DNA of 57,120 nucleotides. Source: Gemmatimonadota bacterium. GTDB taxonomy: Bacteria; Gemmatimonadota; Gemmatimonadetes; Gemmatimonadales; Gemmatimonadaceae. Below the pieces are notes generated by a model. The model saw nothing but the letters and a program-made list of their open reading frames with translations, was not told where the DNA came from and did not search any database. Below are positions 42,832 to 51,020 of the stretch, one piece after another. The DNA lies in contig PMYN01000033.1 in NCBI GenBank assembly GCA_003171215.1, positions 3,723 to 60,842 on the forward strand, written 5' to 3'. The position numbers and the translations under genes are program-made. Each line of letters opens with the position of its first letter. Position 1 is the first letter of the stretch.

Positions 42832-42965
42832 GAGTTAACCCGTTTCTTGTTGGTTGGTTAACTGAAGTAGAAAATTAGCCCAGGCAACGAGGCGCGTGAA
42901 TGCGCTCATTGCCAGGGCTAATTCCTTAACTTCTGTTAACCAACCAACTAAGAACGGGTTAACTC
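42832..42965. repeat. 134-bp palindromic element between convergent genes
   Basis: The left arm (42832-42891) and right arm (42905-42965) are near-perfect reverse complements over about 60 bases, with only a few mismatches and a single-base shift. They surround a 13-base loop. Both arms begin GAGTTAACCCGTT, and the composition is A+T-richer than the surroundings. It occupies the whole gap between the decarboxylase stop (42822) and the - strand propeller stop (42983). It has the same layout as the 143-bp palindrome at 7003-7145, but the two share no obvious sequence. Confidence 0.92.
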
Positions 42966-42982
42966 GCAGTTGCAGTTCTTAG

Positions 42983-44053
42983 CTAGTGCTTGATGGCAAT
43001 GAACCACGCCGCCACCATCGGCCCACGTGGCCCACCCCGTCCGCCGCGCCCAGCCGCCGGTGGCGGTGCATTCGGATCCGGCGCCGGTGCCGGCCCGAAC
43101 TCGGGCTGAAACAGGAATGCCATGTGCTTCACGTCATCCACGGCGATCGTCTTGGCGCCCTTGAAGGTGGGGACCGTCGCGACCGTGGTGTACTTGTCCG
43201 GCGAATCCTCATGCACGACGGTGACCGTGCCGTCGCCCTGGCCGGCGGGGATGTAGATCAACTTCTCGGTCTGGTCCCAGCCGATCGCGTCGACACCGTT
43301 GCCGTTCTTGATCTGCGCGACGACCTTGCCGTTCGTCGCGTCAACGACGACCGATGTGCCGCTGCATCCGGCGAAGAGGCGGTTCGTCTTGCGGTCCATC
43401 GCGATGCCCGTGGGGCCGTCGCAGGGAGCGATGTCCCACGTCGCGATCTTGGTCCACGTCTTGGCGTCGATGACGTCGATCGCATTCTTGTTCTCGATGT
43501 TGATGTAGATCTTGCCCTTGCCGTCGCTCACGCCGCCTTCCGGGGCGTTGCCGCTCAGGACGACCTTGCCCACGACGTCGCCGGTCTTTGCGTTCACAAC
43601 GACCGCCGTTCCGTCGGGCGTGCTGTGGTTGATCGAAAGGATCGTCTTGCTGAAGTCATCGTACATGATGCCGTCGAGGCGATTCACGCCCGCATGGACC
43701 TTCTTGATTAAGTGAAGGTCCTTCAGGTCGAACATCGTCAGCGTGGAATCGCCGCCGTTGGTCGTGAAGCCGAACCCTTCCTTGGACGCGAGTGCGATGC
43801 CGTGCATGCCGGGCGTGTCCGGGATGTCGCCGAGCACTTCGCCCGTGAGTCCGTTGACCACCATCACGTGCGTGCCGCGCGACACGAACACGCGACCCGT
43901 ACCGGGCTCGGCCGTGAGGTAATCGGTGCCGCCCGTACCCTTGATGTCCCATTTCTGGACCGTGAACGTCTGCGCGGACGCCGCGGCCGGGATCGCCAGT
44001 GCAGCGGCGAGAAGCGCCAGGGCCGGCGTCATGCGAGAGGTAATGCGAACCAT
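42983..44053 (-). CDS. YncE-like beta-propeller exported protein
   Basis: 356 aa from ATG 44053 (GAGG upstream; the frame is open to 44098 but that start overlaps a promoter-like element). Signal peptide to residue 27 (ALAIPAAASAQ). YVTN-type propeller: repeated blocks such as GRVFVSRGTHVMVVNGLTGEVLGDIPDTPGMHGIALA, KIYINIENKNAIDVIDAKTW and NRLFAGCSGTSVVVDATNGKVVA. The C-terminus has a short Pro/Gly/Arg tail (PPPAAGRGGRGGPRGP) before the final helix-like residues. Such proteins are surface or periplasmic and of unclear function. It is transcribed alone. Confidence 0.88.
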   Translation of the reverse strand: MVRITSRMTPALALLAAALAIPAAASAQTFTVQKWDIKGTGGTDYLTAEPGTGRVFVSRGTHVMVVNGLTGEVLGDIPDTPGMHGIALASKEGFGFTTNGGDSTLTMFDLKDLHLIKKVHAGVNRLDGIMYDDFSKTILSINHSTPDGTAVVVNAKTGDVVGKVVLSGNAPEGGVSDGKGKIYINIENKNAIDVIDAKTWTKIATWDIAPCDGPTGIAMDRKTNRLFAGCSGTSVVVDATNGKVVAQIKNGNGVDAIGWDQTEKLIYIPAGQGDGTVTVVHEDSPDKYTTVATVPTFKGAKTIAVDDVKHMAFLFQPEFGPAPAPDPNAPPPAAGRGGRGGPRGPMVAAWFIAIKH

Positions 44054-44092
44054 ATCAACCTCGATGGGAGTGGGAGTCGATGCAAACCCGCA

Positions 44093-44106
44093 ACACATAT
44101 AGTACT
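44093..44106 (-). promoter_or_regulatory. TACTATATGTG element upstream of the propeller gene
   Basis: On the - strand TAGTACTATATGTG lies 40 bases upstream of the ATG at 44053 and fits a -10 region (TACTAT). No good -35 is seen. It is one of the recurrent CTATA-type sites. Confidence 0.3.
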
Positions 44107-44162
44107 ACGCCTGGTGGCCTTCTGTTGGGTGCCGGTCCCGGGCGCTTCCGGCTATGTGAGCC

Positions 44163-44255
44163 CTACTTGCTCCACGGCGGCTTGACCCCGTTCATGCGCG
44201 CGTAGGCGATCAGCTGGCCGAGGTGCTCGTGGAGGTCGGAAATTTCGACGACATT
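44163..44255 (-). pseudogene. Remnant of a DinB-family gene (3' end only)
   Basis: The last 30 codons, NVVEISDLHEHLGQLIAYARMNGVKPPWSK, match the C-terminal end of DinB proteins of the type HxxHxGQLIxYxRMNGxxPPWS. The frame stays open upstream to 44357, but that part does not look like DinB and the three-His core is missing. It is most likely decayed. The 475-bp stretch 44054-44528 otherwise holds only this remnant and the DUF1801-like one. Confidence 0.65.
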
Positions 44256-44375
44256 CGAATTCTTCAACCATTCTGCGGCCCTGGTACGAACCGCTGTCAC
44301 CTGGCAGCGATCAGCGGATAACTGTCGGACAATCGGCTCATTACCGAATTCCGGCACGGATGGTAATTATCCCCG

Positions 44376-44528
44376 ATGGCACCTCCCACAGCCGCTGCAC
44401 AGCTCAGGACGTTCCTGGCGAAGTACACGCCCGCAATGCACGCCCAGATGAAGGCGGCACATGCGAAGATGCGGAAGCTCGTGCCCGGGGCCGTCGAGAG
44501 GGAAGAAGCGGCCGCGCCGGCCTCGCTG
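44376..44528 (+). pseudogene. Remnant of a DUF1801-like gene fused in frame to the sialidase
   Basis: Codons 1-41 (MAPPTAAAQLRTFLAKYTPA, then MHAQMKAAHAKMRKLVPGAVE) match the N-terminus of DUF1801-like proteins. The match ends abruptly, and after about ten codons the sialidase signal peptide begins at ATG 44529. No stop intervenes, so a fused product is possible. I regard the upstream part as leftover. Confidence 0.6.
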
Positions 44529-45542
44529 ATGAGGCGAGCAGCGCTCCTCCTCGGCCTTGTTCTTGCTCCGCCGCTCGCGGCGCAACGCGAGGCACGCATC
44601 ACGCTCTCGGAGTTCATCTACAACTCCGCACCGTTCCCGAGCGCGCACGCCTCCACGATCGAGGAGACCGGCGGTGTGCTCGTCGCGGCCTGGTTCGGAG
44701 GATCGTCCGAAGGCGCGGCCGACGTCGGGATCTGGCTCTCGCGCAAAATCGATGGAAAGTGGACTGCGCCCGTCGAGGTTGCGAATGGCGCGCAAGGCGA
44801 CGGCAAGCAGCTCCCGTGCTGGAATCCCGTGCTGTTCAAGCCGAAGGCCGGCGCGCTGACACTCTACTACAAGGTCGGGCCGAGTCCGCGAGAGTGGTGG
44901 GGGGAGGTGCGAACGTCCGCCGACGCTGGTCAAACGTGGAGCAAGGCGCGCAAACTCCCGGCCGGTATCCTCGGCCCGATCAAGAACAAACCCGTGCAGC
45001 TCGCGAACGGAACGATCGTGAGCCCGAGCAGCACCGAGTCGGGTGAGACGCCGCCCCGGTGGCGGATCCATTTCGAGCGCTCGAACGACCGCGGCACCAC
45101 GTGGATTTCGATCGCACCGCCGGATGCGGCTGATGTCAACGCGATCCAGCCGACGATTCTCGTCCATCGGGAAGGGCGGCTGCAGGCGCTGGTCCGGACG
45201 CAGGCAGCGAAGATCTTCGAGACCTGGTCCATGGACAACGGCGCAACGTGGTCGCCGCTCGCTCCCACGGAGCTGCCGAACCCGAACGCGGGAATTGATG
45301 GAATCACGCTTCGAGACGGCCGAGAGTTGCTCGTGTTCAACCGCTCGGAAACCGAACGCACACCGTTGACCGTCGCGCTCTCGGCCGACGGAACGTCGTG
45401 GCACGACGTGCTCACTCTCGAAAAGGATCCGGGCGAATACTCATATCCCGCCGTGATTCAAACGCGCGACGGTCTCGTGCACATTACCTATACGTGGAAG
45501 CGCAGGCGCATCAAGCACGTCGTCATCGATCCAGGGACTTGA
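44529..45542 (+). CDS. Sialidase-family (BNR repeat) exported protein
   Basis: 337 aa from ATG 44529, whose product opens with a signal peptide (MRRAALLLGLVLAPPLAAQ). No strong SD is seen; a purine stretch lies about 22 bases upstream. The frame continues upstream into the DUF1801-like remnant. The sialidase pattern is clear: SAHASTIEETGGVLVAAWFGGSSEGAADVGIWLS, then Asp-box-like TSADAGQTWS and SNDRGTTWIS, and GTNGxx-type end blocks (GIDGITLRDGRELLVFN). Related proteins hydrolyse or bind sialic acid or other glycosides. This branch (BNR_2) is often uncharacterised. The SDR gene follows after two bases. Confidence 0.85.
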   Translation: MRRAALLLGLVLAPPLAAQREARITLSEFIYNSAPFPSAHASTIEETGGVLVAAWFGGSSEGAADVGIWLSRKIDGKWTAPVEVANGAQGDGKQLPCWNPVLFKPKAGALTLYYKVGPSPREWWGEVRTSADAGQTWSKARKLPAGILGPIKNKPVQLANGTIVSPSSTESGETPPRWRIHFERSNDRGTTWISIAPPDAADVNAIQPTILVHREGRLQALVRTQAAKIFETWSMDNGATWSPLAPTELPNPNAGIDGITLRDGRELLVFNRSETERTPLTVALSADGTSWHDVLTLEKDPGEYSYPAVIQTRDGLVHITYTWKRRRIKHVVIDPGT

Positions 45543-45544
45543 AT

Positions 45545-46294
45545 ATGAAAGACAAGATCGTGGTCATCACCGGAGCGAGCGGCGGGATCGGCGCCGCGAC
45601 GGCCGAAGCCGTGGCGATGCGCGGCGCATCGGTTGTGCTCGTCGCCCGTCGCGCGGACGCACTCCAACGGGTCGCCGTGAAGTGCGGCGATGGAGCTCAT
45701 GTGATCGTCGCCGACGTCACGCGGCGCGACGAGGTGCGCCGCGTCGTGAACGAGTCGCTCGCGAAAGTCGGCCGGATCGACGTCTGGATGAACAACGTCG
45801 GCCAGGGCATCACGCGGCAGCCGACGGAACTCACCGACGAGGACATCGACGAGGCGATGCGAGTCAACGTGAAGTCCGCGCTTTACGGAATGCAGGAGGT
45901 GCTCCCGCACTTCAAGTCGCGCAGAGAGGGACAGATCGTCAACGTCTCGTCGATGCTGGGGCGAGTCCCGTTCGCCGTCATCCGGTCGGCGTACAACGGC
46001 GCCAAGCACTACCTCAACGCGCTCACCGCGAACTTCCGGACCGAAGTCCAGGCGACTCATCCCGGGATCCAGTTCTCGATCGTCTCGCCGGGCGTCGTGC
46101 GCACGGACTTCGGGCTGAATGCACGGCACGGCGGGCCGGACTCGCGCACCTTTCCGGAATCGCAGAGCGCCGAAGAGGTTGCCGCGGTGATCGTCGACGT
46201 GATCGAGTCGCGCCTGCCGGACGCTTACACGCGAAAGGGTGCGCACGACCGCGTGGCAGGGTACTACGCGTCGCTCGGGACGGATCCGGCGTGA
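45545..46294 (+). CDS. Short-chain dehydrogenase/reductase
   Basis: 249 aa. Classical SDR: NAD(P) site TGASGGIG (9-16), NNVG at 83-86, catalytic Ser135/136 in NVSSMLG and Tyr150-x3-Lys154 (YNGAK). Arg in VARRAD at the end of beta2 points to NADP(H). Substrate unknown. It lies two bases after the sialidase stop, and its own stop overlaps the DUF983 start (GTGA). Confidence 0.94.
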   Translation: MKDKIVVITGASGGIGAATAEAVAMRGASVVLVARRADALQRVAVKCGDGAHVIVADVTRRDEVRRVVNESLAKVGRIDVWMNNVGQGITRQPTELTDEDIDEAMRVNVKSALYGMQEVLPHFKSRREGQIVNVSSMLGRVPFAVIRSAYNGAKHYLNALTANFRTEVQATHPGIQFSIVSPGVVRTDFGLNARHGGPDSRTFPESQSAEEVAAVIVDVIESRLPDAYTRKGAHDRVAGYYASLGTDPA

Positions 46295-46695
46295 GCCAGT
46301 CGACCGATCGGGTCGGGTTCGTAACGGCCATCGGCCGGGCGCTGTTGCTCGAGTGCCCGCGATGCGGCACGCGCGGCATCCTCGACGGGTGGTTCAAGCT
46401 CAAGGAGCGCTGCACCGTCTGCGCGCTCGGCATGCATCGTGCGCCCGAAGACGACGAATGGTTCGGCGGATATTTCATCAACCTGATCACCTCGCAACTG
46501 CTGATGCTCCTCGTGGTGGTCGGATACGTGCTCTGGACCTGGCCCGCGGTGACGTGGGCCCGGGTCGAGGTGCTCGCCGTCGCCATGATCTTCGCCTCGG
46601 CGATCGTCTCCTATCCGTTCTCGAAGGTGATCTGGGTCGCGGTCGAGTTCGTGTTCGCAGAGCGCGCCGGCACGCAGAATCGCCGGCGGCCCTAG
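46291..46695 (+). CDS. DUF983 zinc-binding membrane protein
   Basis: 134 aa from GTG 46291, in a GTGA overlap with the SDR stop. The N-terminus has a four-Cys knuckle (Cys22, Cys25, Cys41, Cys44: CPRCG and CTVC). Two membrane helices follow at about 62-82 and 88-110, in the DUF983 order. DUF983 proteins sit near cytochrome oxidase genes in some bacteria and have no proven role. Confidence 0.88.
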   Translation: MSQSTDRVGFVTAIGRALLLECPRCGTRGILDGWFKLKERCTVCALGMHRAPEDDEWFGGYFINLITSQLLMLLVVVGYVLWTWPAVTWARVEVLAVAMIFASAIVSYPFSKVIWVAVEFVFAERAGTQNRRRP

Positions 46696-46733
46696 GGGTT
46701 CCCTCGCGACCCGGCGAGTCCGACATTGAGCCG

Positions 46734-46886
46734 ATGAAGAAGAAAGCCGACGCGCCCAAGACGGCGCTCTGCTTCGGATGGATCGACGGCCAGGTGCGAA
46801 CTCACGACGAGAAGACGTTCGTCCGGAAGTTCACGCCGCGGCGCGCGCGACCGGCAAACGGTGAAGATGGGCAAGCCGTAGGTTAA
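46734..46886 (+). pseudogene. Fragment of a YdeI/OmpD-associated-type gene
   Basis: 50 codons. Residues 9-38 (KTALCFGWIDGQVRTHDEKT, then FVRKFTPRRARP) match the core of YdeI/OmdA proteins, CFGWIDG-R-x-D-x-FTPRRxxS. The family protein is several times longer, and both flanks are missing, so this is an internal fragment that happens to start at an ATG. It ends in an unrelated tail. The rest of 46696-46916 shows nothing else. Confidence 0.65.
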
Positions 46887-46916
46887 TCGACGTCACCCCC
46901 ATTTTCGGAGCTTGGC

Positions 46917-49661
46917 ATGATCGGCCTCACACACCGGATGCGCTGGTTGCGGCGCGTCTTCGCCGCCGTCGCCGGCGCGACGTTTCTTGCGTCGCACGCC
47001 ATGGCGCAGTCCCCCATTGGCCAGAGCGACCACGACCTGCTGACCACCGAGACGTACGTGCGTCCGCCGGCGGTGGTGGATCGCATCATCATGGCGCAGC
47101 GCACGGACATCACGTTCGTGCAGCCGAGCCCGGACCGGAAATGGTTCCTGAAGTCGCCGGGGCTCGATCGCGGCGACGTGGCGCAGTTCGGCAAGCCGCA
47201 CATCTACCTGGGCGGCATACAGGTCGACGCGCACGCGAATCGCGCGCGGTCGCTCACGACCAGCACGCATCTCGGACTGATTCTCGTCGACCCCAGGACG
47301 AACACGACGAAGACGATCGAGACGCCGAAGGGCGCGTCGATTTCGTCGCAGGTCTGGTCACCGACGGGAACGCAGGTGGCGTACATCGCGAACTTCGACG
47401 ACGCCTCGCACGTGTTCGTGGCGGATGTCGCGACGGGGAAGTCGGTGCAGGTCACGAAGACACCGCTGCTCGCGACGCTCGTGACGACCCTGGAATGGAC
47501 CGCGGACGGGAAGAGCATCGTCGCGGTGGCGGTTCCCGAGGCCAGGGGTCCCGCACCGGTGCACGGCAAGAACGGAATCGAGGACGGACCGGAAGTGCGG
47601 CTCAGCGAATCGCGGGTGATTCCCCAGGCGATCCATCCGAGCCTGCTCGAGGATCCGCACGAGAAGGCGATGCTCAAGTACTACACGACCGGCCAAGTCG
47701 TGCTGATCGACGTGAAGACGAAGAGCGCGAGGAAGGTCGGCGTTCCGGGCATGATCCGCGCGGTGGACGCGTCGCCCGACGGCCAGTTCTTCCGCGTGAC
47801 GCAGATGACGGAGCCGTTTTCGTATCTCGTGCCGGTGACGAACTTCGGTTCCGTACAGGAGCTGTGGGACTTGAGCGGCAAGGTCGTGGCGACGCTGAAC
47901 AAACAGCCGTTGCGCGAAGGTGAGTCGGCCGGCGATGCCGACGTGCCGGCCGGCGGCGGACGCGGCGGGCCGCAGCAGACGGCGTCGGACACCGGGAAGC
48001 GGAACATCAATTGGAATCCCGTCGGCTCCGGACTCGTGTACTACGAATCGGTGTTTGCGGCTGGCGGGAATGGCGCCGGTGGTGCGACCGGTGTGGCTGC
48101 GGCGCCGGCTGGCGGCGGACGCGGTGGGCGCGGCGGCGGACGCGGCGGCGCGGCGGCACCGGCGGCCGCGGGGCGCGGCACGGCACCGGCGCGTCCGGCG
48201 CCGGCGAGCGTGCGCTACATGAACTGGGTGGCGCCGTACGGCGCCGGCGACACCAGGCTGATCTATGAAGGGAGCGGCCAACTCTCGAACGTCGCGTTCA
48301 GCTATGACGGCAAGACGATGTTCGTGAGCGACAGCGGTGCGGTGATCGTGCTGCGTTCGGCGGATCCTTCCAAGCGTTACAATCTCGGGCGCGGCGTGAC
48401 GGTGCCGGCGGCCGGCGGCGGACGGGGCGGCGGCGGCGGTGCATTCGGCGCCGCGGGCGCCGACACGGGCACGACGAGAGGCGCGCTCGCCACAAAGCGC
48501 GGGCCGAACGGCGTGCCGGTCGTGATCGTCGCGAGCGACAACAAGACGGTCTATCTCTCCGGCACGCGCGCCCCGGGTGCGAATTGGGTGACGCAGGCTC
48601 CGCGTCCGTGGGTGGACAAGCTCGACTTCGAGGGCGGCACGCGCAATCGGCTGTTCGAGAGTCCGGCCGACACGTACGACGAGTTCGTCACCGCGCTCGA
48701 CGACGACTACTCCGCGTACATCTACACGCACGAGTCGCCGACGGTGATCCAGGACGCGTACCTGCGCGACGCGAAGGCAGGGACGAGCACGCAGATCACG
48801 CATGCGAAGGACGTCGCGCCGGAGGTTTCCGGTGCGCAACACAAGCGAATCCAGGTCACCCGTCTGCGCGACGGGATCAAGTTCTGGGTGGATCTCACCT
48901 TGCCGGCGGACTGGAAGCCCGGCACGCGCCTCCCCGGAATCATCTGGTTCTATCCGCGTGAGTACACGACGCAGGCGGAGTACGATCGCTCGAGATATAC
49001 GACGAACATCAACAAGTTTCCCGACACGCCGGCGCTTCGGCCCGCCTCGTCGACGAAGCTTTGGGTGACGCAGGGATACGCGGTGATAGAACCCGATTGC
49101 CCCATCATGGGCGATGCGGGGAAGATGAACGACAACTACTCGCGCGATCTCAGGGAAAACCTCGATGTGGTGATCAACGCGATGGTCGACCAGGGTTACG
49201 TCGATCGCGACAGGGTGGGCGTCGGCGGCCACAGCTACGGCGCCTTCAGTACGGTGAACGCACTGACGCTGACGCCGTACTTCAAGGCAGGCATTGCGGG
49301 CGACGGCATGTACAACCGGTCGCTGACACCGTTTGGGTTCCAGAGCGAACGCCGCAATTTCTTCGACGCGGAGCAGACGTACCTGGACATGTCGCCGTTC
49401 TATCGTGCCGACAAGATTTCAGGACCGCTCCTGATGTACCATTCGCTCGAGGACCAGAACGTGGGGACGGCGCCGATCAGTTCGATCCGCATGTTCCACG
49501 CCCTGCAGGGACTCGGTAAGCCGGCGGCGCTCTTCCTCTACCCGTACGAGGATCACAGCGTCGCGACGTACCAGACCGACCTCGATCAGTGGGCGCGGTG
49601 GTTTGCGTGGTTTGACATGTACGTGAAGAATCCCAAGGTTGAGACGAAGACGGTACCTTAA
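46917..49661 (+). CDS. S9 family peptidase, S9D (glutamyl endopeptidase)-like, exported
   Basis: 914 aa; GGAG at 46904-46908 precedes the ATG. Signal peptide to about residue 31 (ATFLASHAMAQ). The long propeller region (about 60-640) has several Gly/Arg/Ala-rich insertions (47945-47985, 48105-48190 and 48410-48465). The hydrolase domain has Ser773 in GGHSYGAFS, Asp846 in SLEDQNVG and His880 in YPYEDHSVATY. GHSYGA and the size are those of the S9D group, including plant glutamyl endopeptidase. It should cleave after acidic residues by family analogy, which is inference. A long hairpin (49681-49726) follows the stop. Confidence 0.92.
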   Translation: MIGLTHRMRWLRRVFAAVAGATFLASHAMAQSPIGQSDHDLLTTETYVRPPAVVDRIIMAQRTDITFVQPSPDRKWFLKSPGLDRGDVAQFGKPHIYLGGIQVDAHANRARSLTTSTHLGLILVDPRTNTTKTIETPKGASISSQVWSPTGTQVAYIANFDDASHVFVADVATGKSVQVTKTPLLATLVTTLEWTADGKSIVAVAVPEARGPAPVHGKNGIEDGPEVRLSESRVIPQAIHPSLLEDPHEKAMLKYYTTGQVVLIDVKTKSARKVGVPGMIRAVDASPDGQFFRVTQMTEPFSYLVPVTNFGSVQELWDLSGKVVATLNKQPLREGESAGDADVPAGGGRGGPQQTASDTGKRNINWNPVGSGLVYYESVFAAGGNGAGGATGVAAAPAGGGRGGRGGGRGGAAAPAAAGRGTAPARPAPASVRYMNWVAPYGAGDTRLIYEGSGQLSNVAFSYDGKTMFVSDSGAVIVLRSADPSKRYNLGRGVTVPAAGGGRGGGGGAFGAAGADTGTTRGALATKRGPNGVPVVIVASDNKTVYLSGTRAPGANWVTQAPRPWVDKLDFEGGTRNRLFESPADTYDEFVTALDDDYSAYIYTHESPTVIQDAYLRDAKAGTSTQITHAKDVAPEVSGAQHKRIQVTRLRDGIKFWVDLTLPADWKPGTRLPGIIWFYPREYTTQAEYDRSRYTTNINKFPDTPALRPASSTKLWVTQGYAVIEPDCPIMGDAGKMNDNYSRDLRENLDVVINAMVDQGYVDRDRVGVGGHSYGAFSTVNALTLTPYFKAGIAGDGMYNRSLTPFGFQSERRNFFDAEQTYLDMSPFYRADKISGPLLMYHSLEDQNVGTAPISSIRMFHALQGLGKPAALFLYPYEDHSVATYQTDLDQWARWFAWFDMYVKNPKVETKTVP

Positions 49662-49680
49662 TGAGCCCGTTGCGCTCTAT

Positions 49681-49726
49681 GGTGGAAGTCTCGTAGCTAT
49701 CGCCTGTCAGCTGCGAGACAACCACC
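49681..49726 (+). terminator. Two-part hairpin between the S9D-like gene and the O-methyltransferase gene
   Basis: Inner stem of 11 bp (GTCTCGTAGCT, 49688-49698, with AGCTGCGAGAC, 49709-49719, one T-G pair) and outer stem of five (GGTGG, 49681-49685, with CCACC, 49722-49726), separated by a symmetric AA/AA bulge. Loop of ten bases. No T-run follows, so it could instead be a leader element for the next gene, whose RBS starts 21 bases later. Confidence 0.45.
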
Positions 49727-49756
49727 GGGGCGACCGATCCTGCGGCCGGAGGCGAT

Positions 49757-50422
49757 GTGACCCAAGACCAATGGACGGCGGTAGACCGCTATATCACCGA
49801 TCAGCTCGTGCCGACCGACGCCGCGCTCGATGCGGCGCTCGCGTCGAGCGCGGCGAATGGGCTGCCGGCGATCAACGTCGCGCCGAACCAGGGGAAGCTG
49901 CTGGAGGTGCTCGCGCGCTCGATCGGCGCGAAACGCATCCTCGAGGTGGGCACACTCGGCGGATACAGCACGATATGGCTCGCGCGGGCGCTCGCGCCCG
50001 GCGGGAAGCTGATCACGCTCGAATATGAGCCGAAGCATGCGGAGGTCGCGCGCGTGAACATCGAGCGCGCCGGTCTCGCGGATCTCGTCGAGATCCGGCT
50101 CGGCAAGGCGATCGATTCGCTGCCGCGGATCGCCTCCGATGGAGGCGGGGCGTTCGACCTCGTTTTCATCGATGCCGACAAGCCCGGGAACGCGGACTAT
50201 TTCGCGTGGGCGCTGAAGCTCACGCGCGTGGGTGGACTGATCATCGTGGACAACGTGGTGCGAAATGGCGATGTCATCGATCCGGCGGGGGACGCGAACG
50301 CCCGGGGCGCCCGCCGGCTGTTCGAAGCGATGGCGAAGGAGCCGAGGGTGAGCGCGACGGCGGTGCAGACCGTGGGCAGCAAGGGATACGACGGGTTCGC
50401 CATCGCCGTCGTGATCAAGTAG
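49757..50422 (+). CDS. Class I SAM-dependent O-methyltransferase (catechol/caffeoyl-CoA type)
   Basis: 221 aa from GTG 49757, with GGAGG at 49747-49751 and a five-base spacer. O-MT family 3 motifs: KRILEVGTLGGYSTIWLARAL (58-78, SAM binding), LITLEYEPKHAEVARVNIERAG, and the metal-ligand Asp in FDLVFIDADKPGNADYFAWALKL followed by DNVVRNG. It should transfer a methyl group to a catechol-like hydroxyl in a Mg-dependent way. First gene of an apparent long operon that runs to the window end. Confidence 0.93.
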   Translation: MTQDQWTAVDRYITDQLVPTDAALDAALASSAANGLPAINVAPNQGKLLEVLARSIGAKRILEVGTLGGYSTIWLARALAPGGKLITLEYEPKHAEVARVNIERAGLADLVEIRLGKAIDSLPRIASDGGGAFDLVFIDADKPGNADYFAWALKLTRVGGLIIVDNVVRNGDVIDPAGDANARGARRLFEAMAKEPRVSATAVQTVGSKGYDGFAIAVVIK

Positions 50423-50429
50423 CCGCCGC

Positions 50430-51020
50430 ATGCCGCGATACGTCGCACTGTTGCGCGGCATCAACCTCGGCGGTCACACCGTCAAGATGGATCGCCTCAG
50501 GCAACTTTTTGAGGAGCTCGGCCTCAAGAACGTCGAGACATTCATCGCCAGCGGGAACGTGATCTTCGAGTCCGCATCGAAGAGCCCTGCAGCCCTGGAG
50601 AAGAAGATCGCGGCGCATCTCGAAGAATCGCTCGGGTTCCCGGCGGCGACATTTCTTCGGACCGATCACGAACTTGCACGGGTGCTGGAGCACGAGGCGC
50701 TCGGGGATTTTGGGGCACAGTCCGTGTACATCGCGTTCCTGTTCGAGAAGCCGCCGAAGGAATCGCACGCGAAGCTGATGGCGCACGGAACGAAGAGCGA
50801 CCAGTTCCACGTGAACGATCGCGAGGTTTACTGGGTATGCAGGACCCACATGAGCGATTCGCCGTTCTTCAGAGTGGGAATCGAGAAGGCGCTCGGCATG
50901 AAGGCGACCGTGCGGAACGCGACGACGGTCGCGAAGCTGGTCGGGAAGTATCCCAACAGACGGCAGGCGGTGGACGGCGGACGGCAGAAGTCACACAGCT
51001 CAAAACGGAAGGCGAAGTGA
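50430..51020 (+). CDS. DUF1697 family protein with a repeat-derived C-terminal tail
   Basis: 196 aa. DUF1697 opens MPRYVALLRGINLGGHTVKMDRLRQLFEELGLKNVETFIASGNVIF and continues with HMSDSPFFRVGIEKALGMKATVRNATTVAKL. The last 23 residues (from about NRRQAVDG) are basic and encoded by a short direct repeat rich in GGCGGAC/GGCAG words (50960-50992). Words of this kind also occur between genes (18470-18500), so a repeat may have entered the 3' end. Function unknown. It starts seven bases after the methyltransferase stop. Confidence 0.88.
   Translation: MPRYVALLRGINLGGHTVKMDRLRQLFEELGLKNVETFIASGNVIFESASKSPAALEKKIAAHLEESLGFPAATFLRTDHELARVLEHEALGDFGAQSVYIAFLFEKPPKESHAKLMAHGTKSDQFHVNDREVYWVCRTHMSDSPFFRVGIEKALGMKATVRNATTVAKLVGKYPNRRQAVDGGRQKSHSSKRKAK

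Noticed and set aside
44163-44357. 64-codon - strand ORF as an intact small gene
   Set aside because: Only the last 30 codons resemble a protein family (DinB), and these are the end of a much longer domain. Treated as a remnant.
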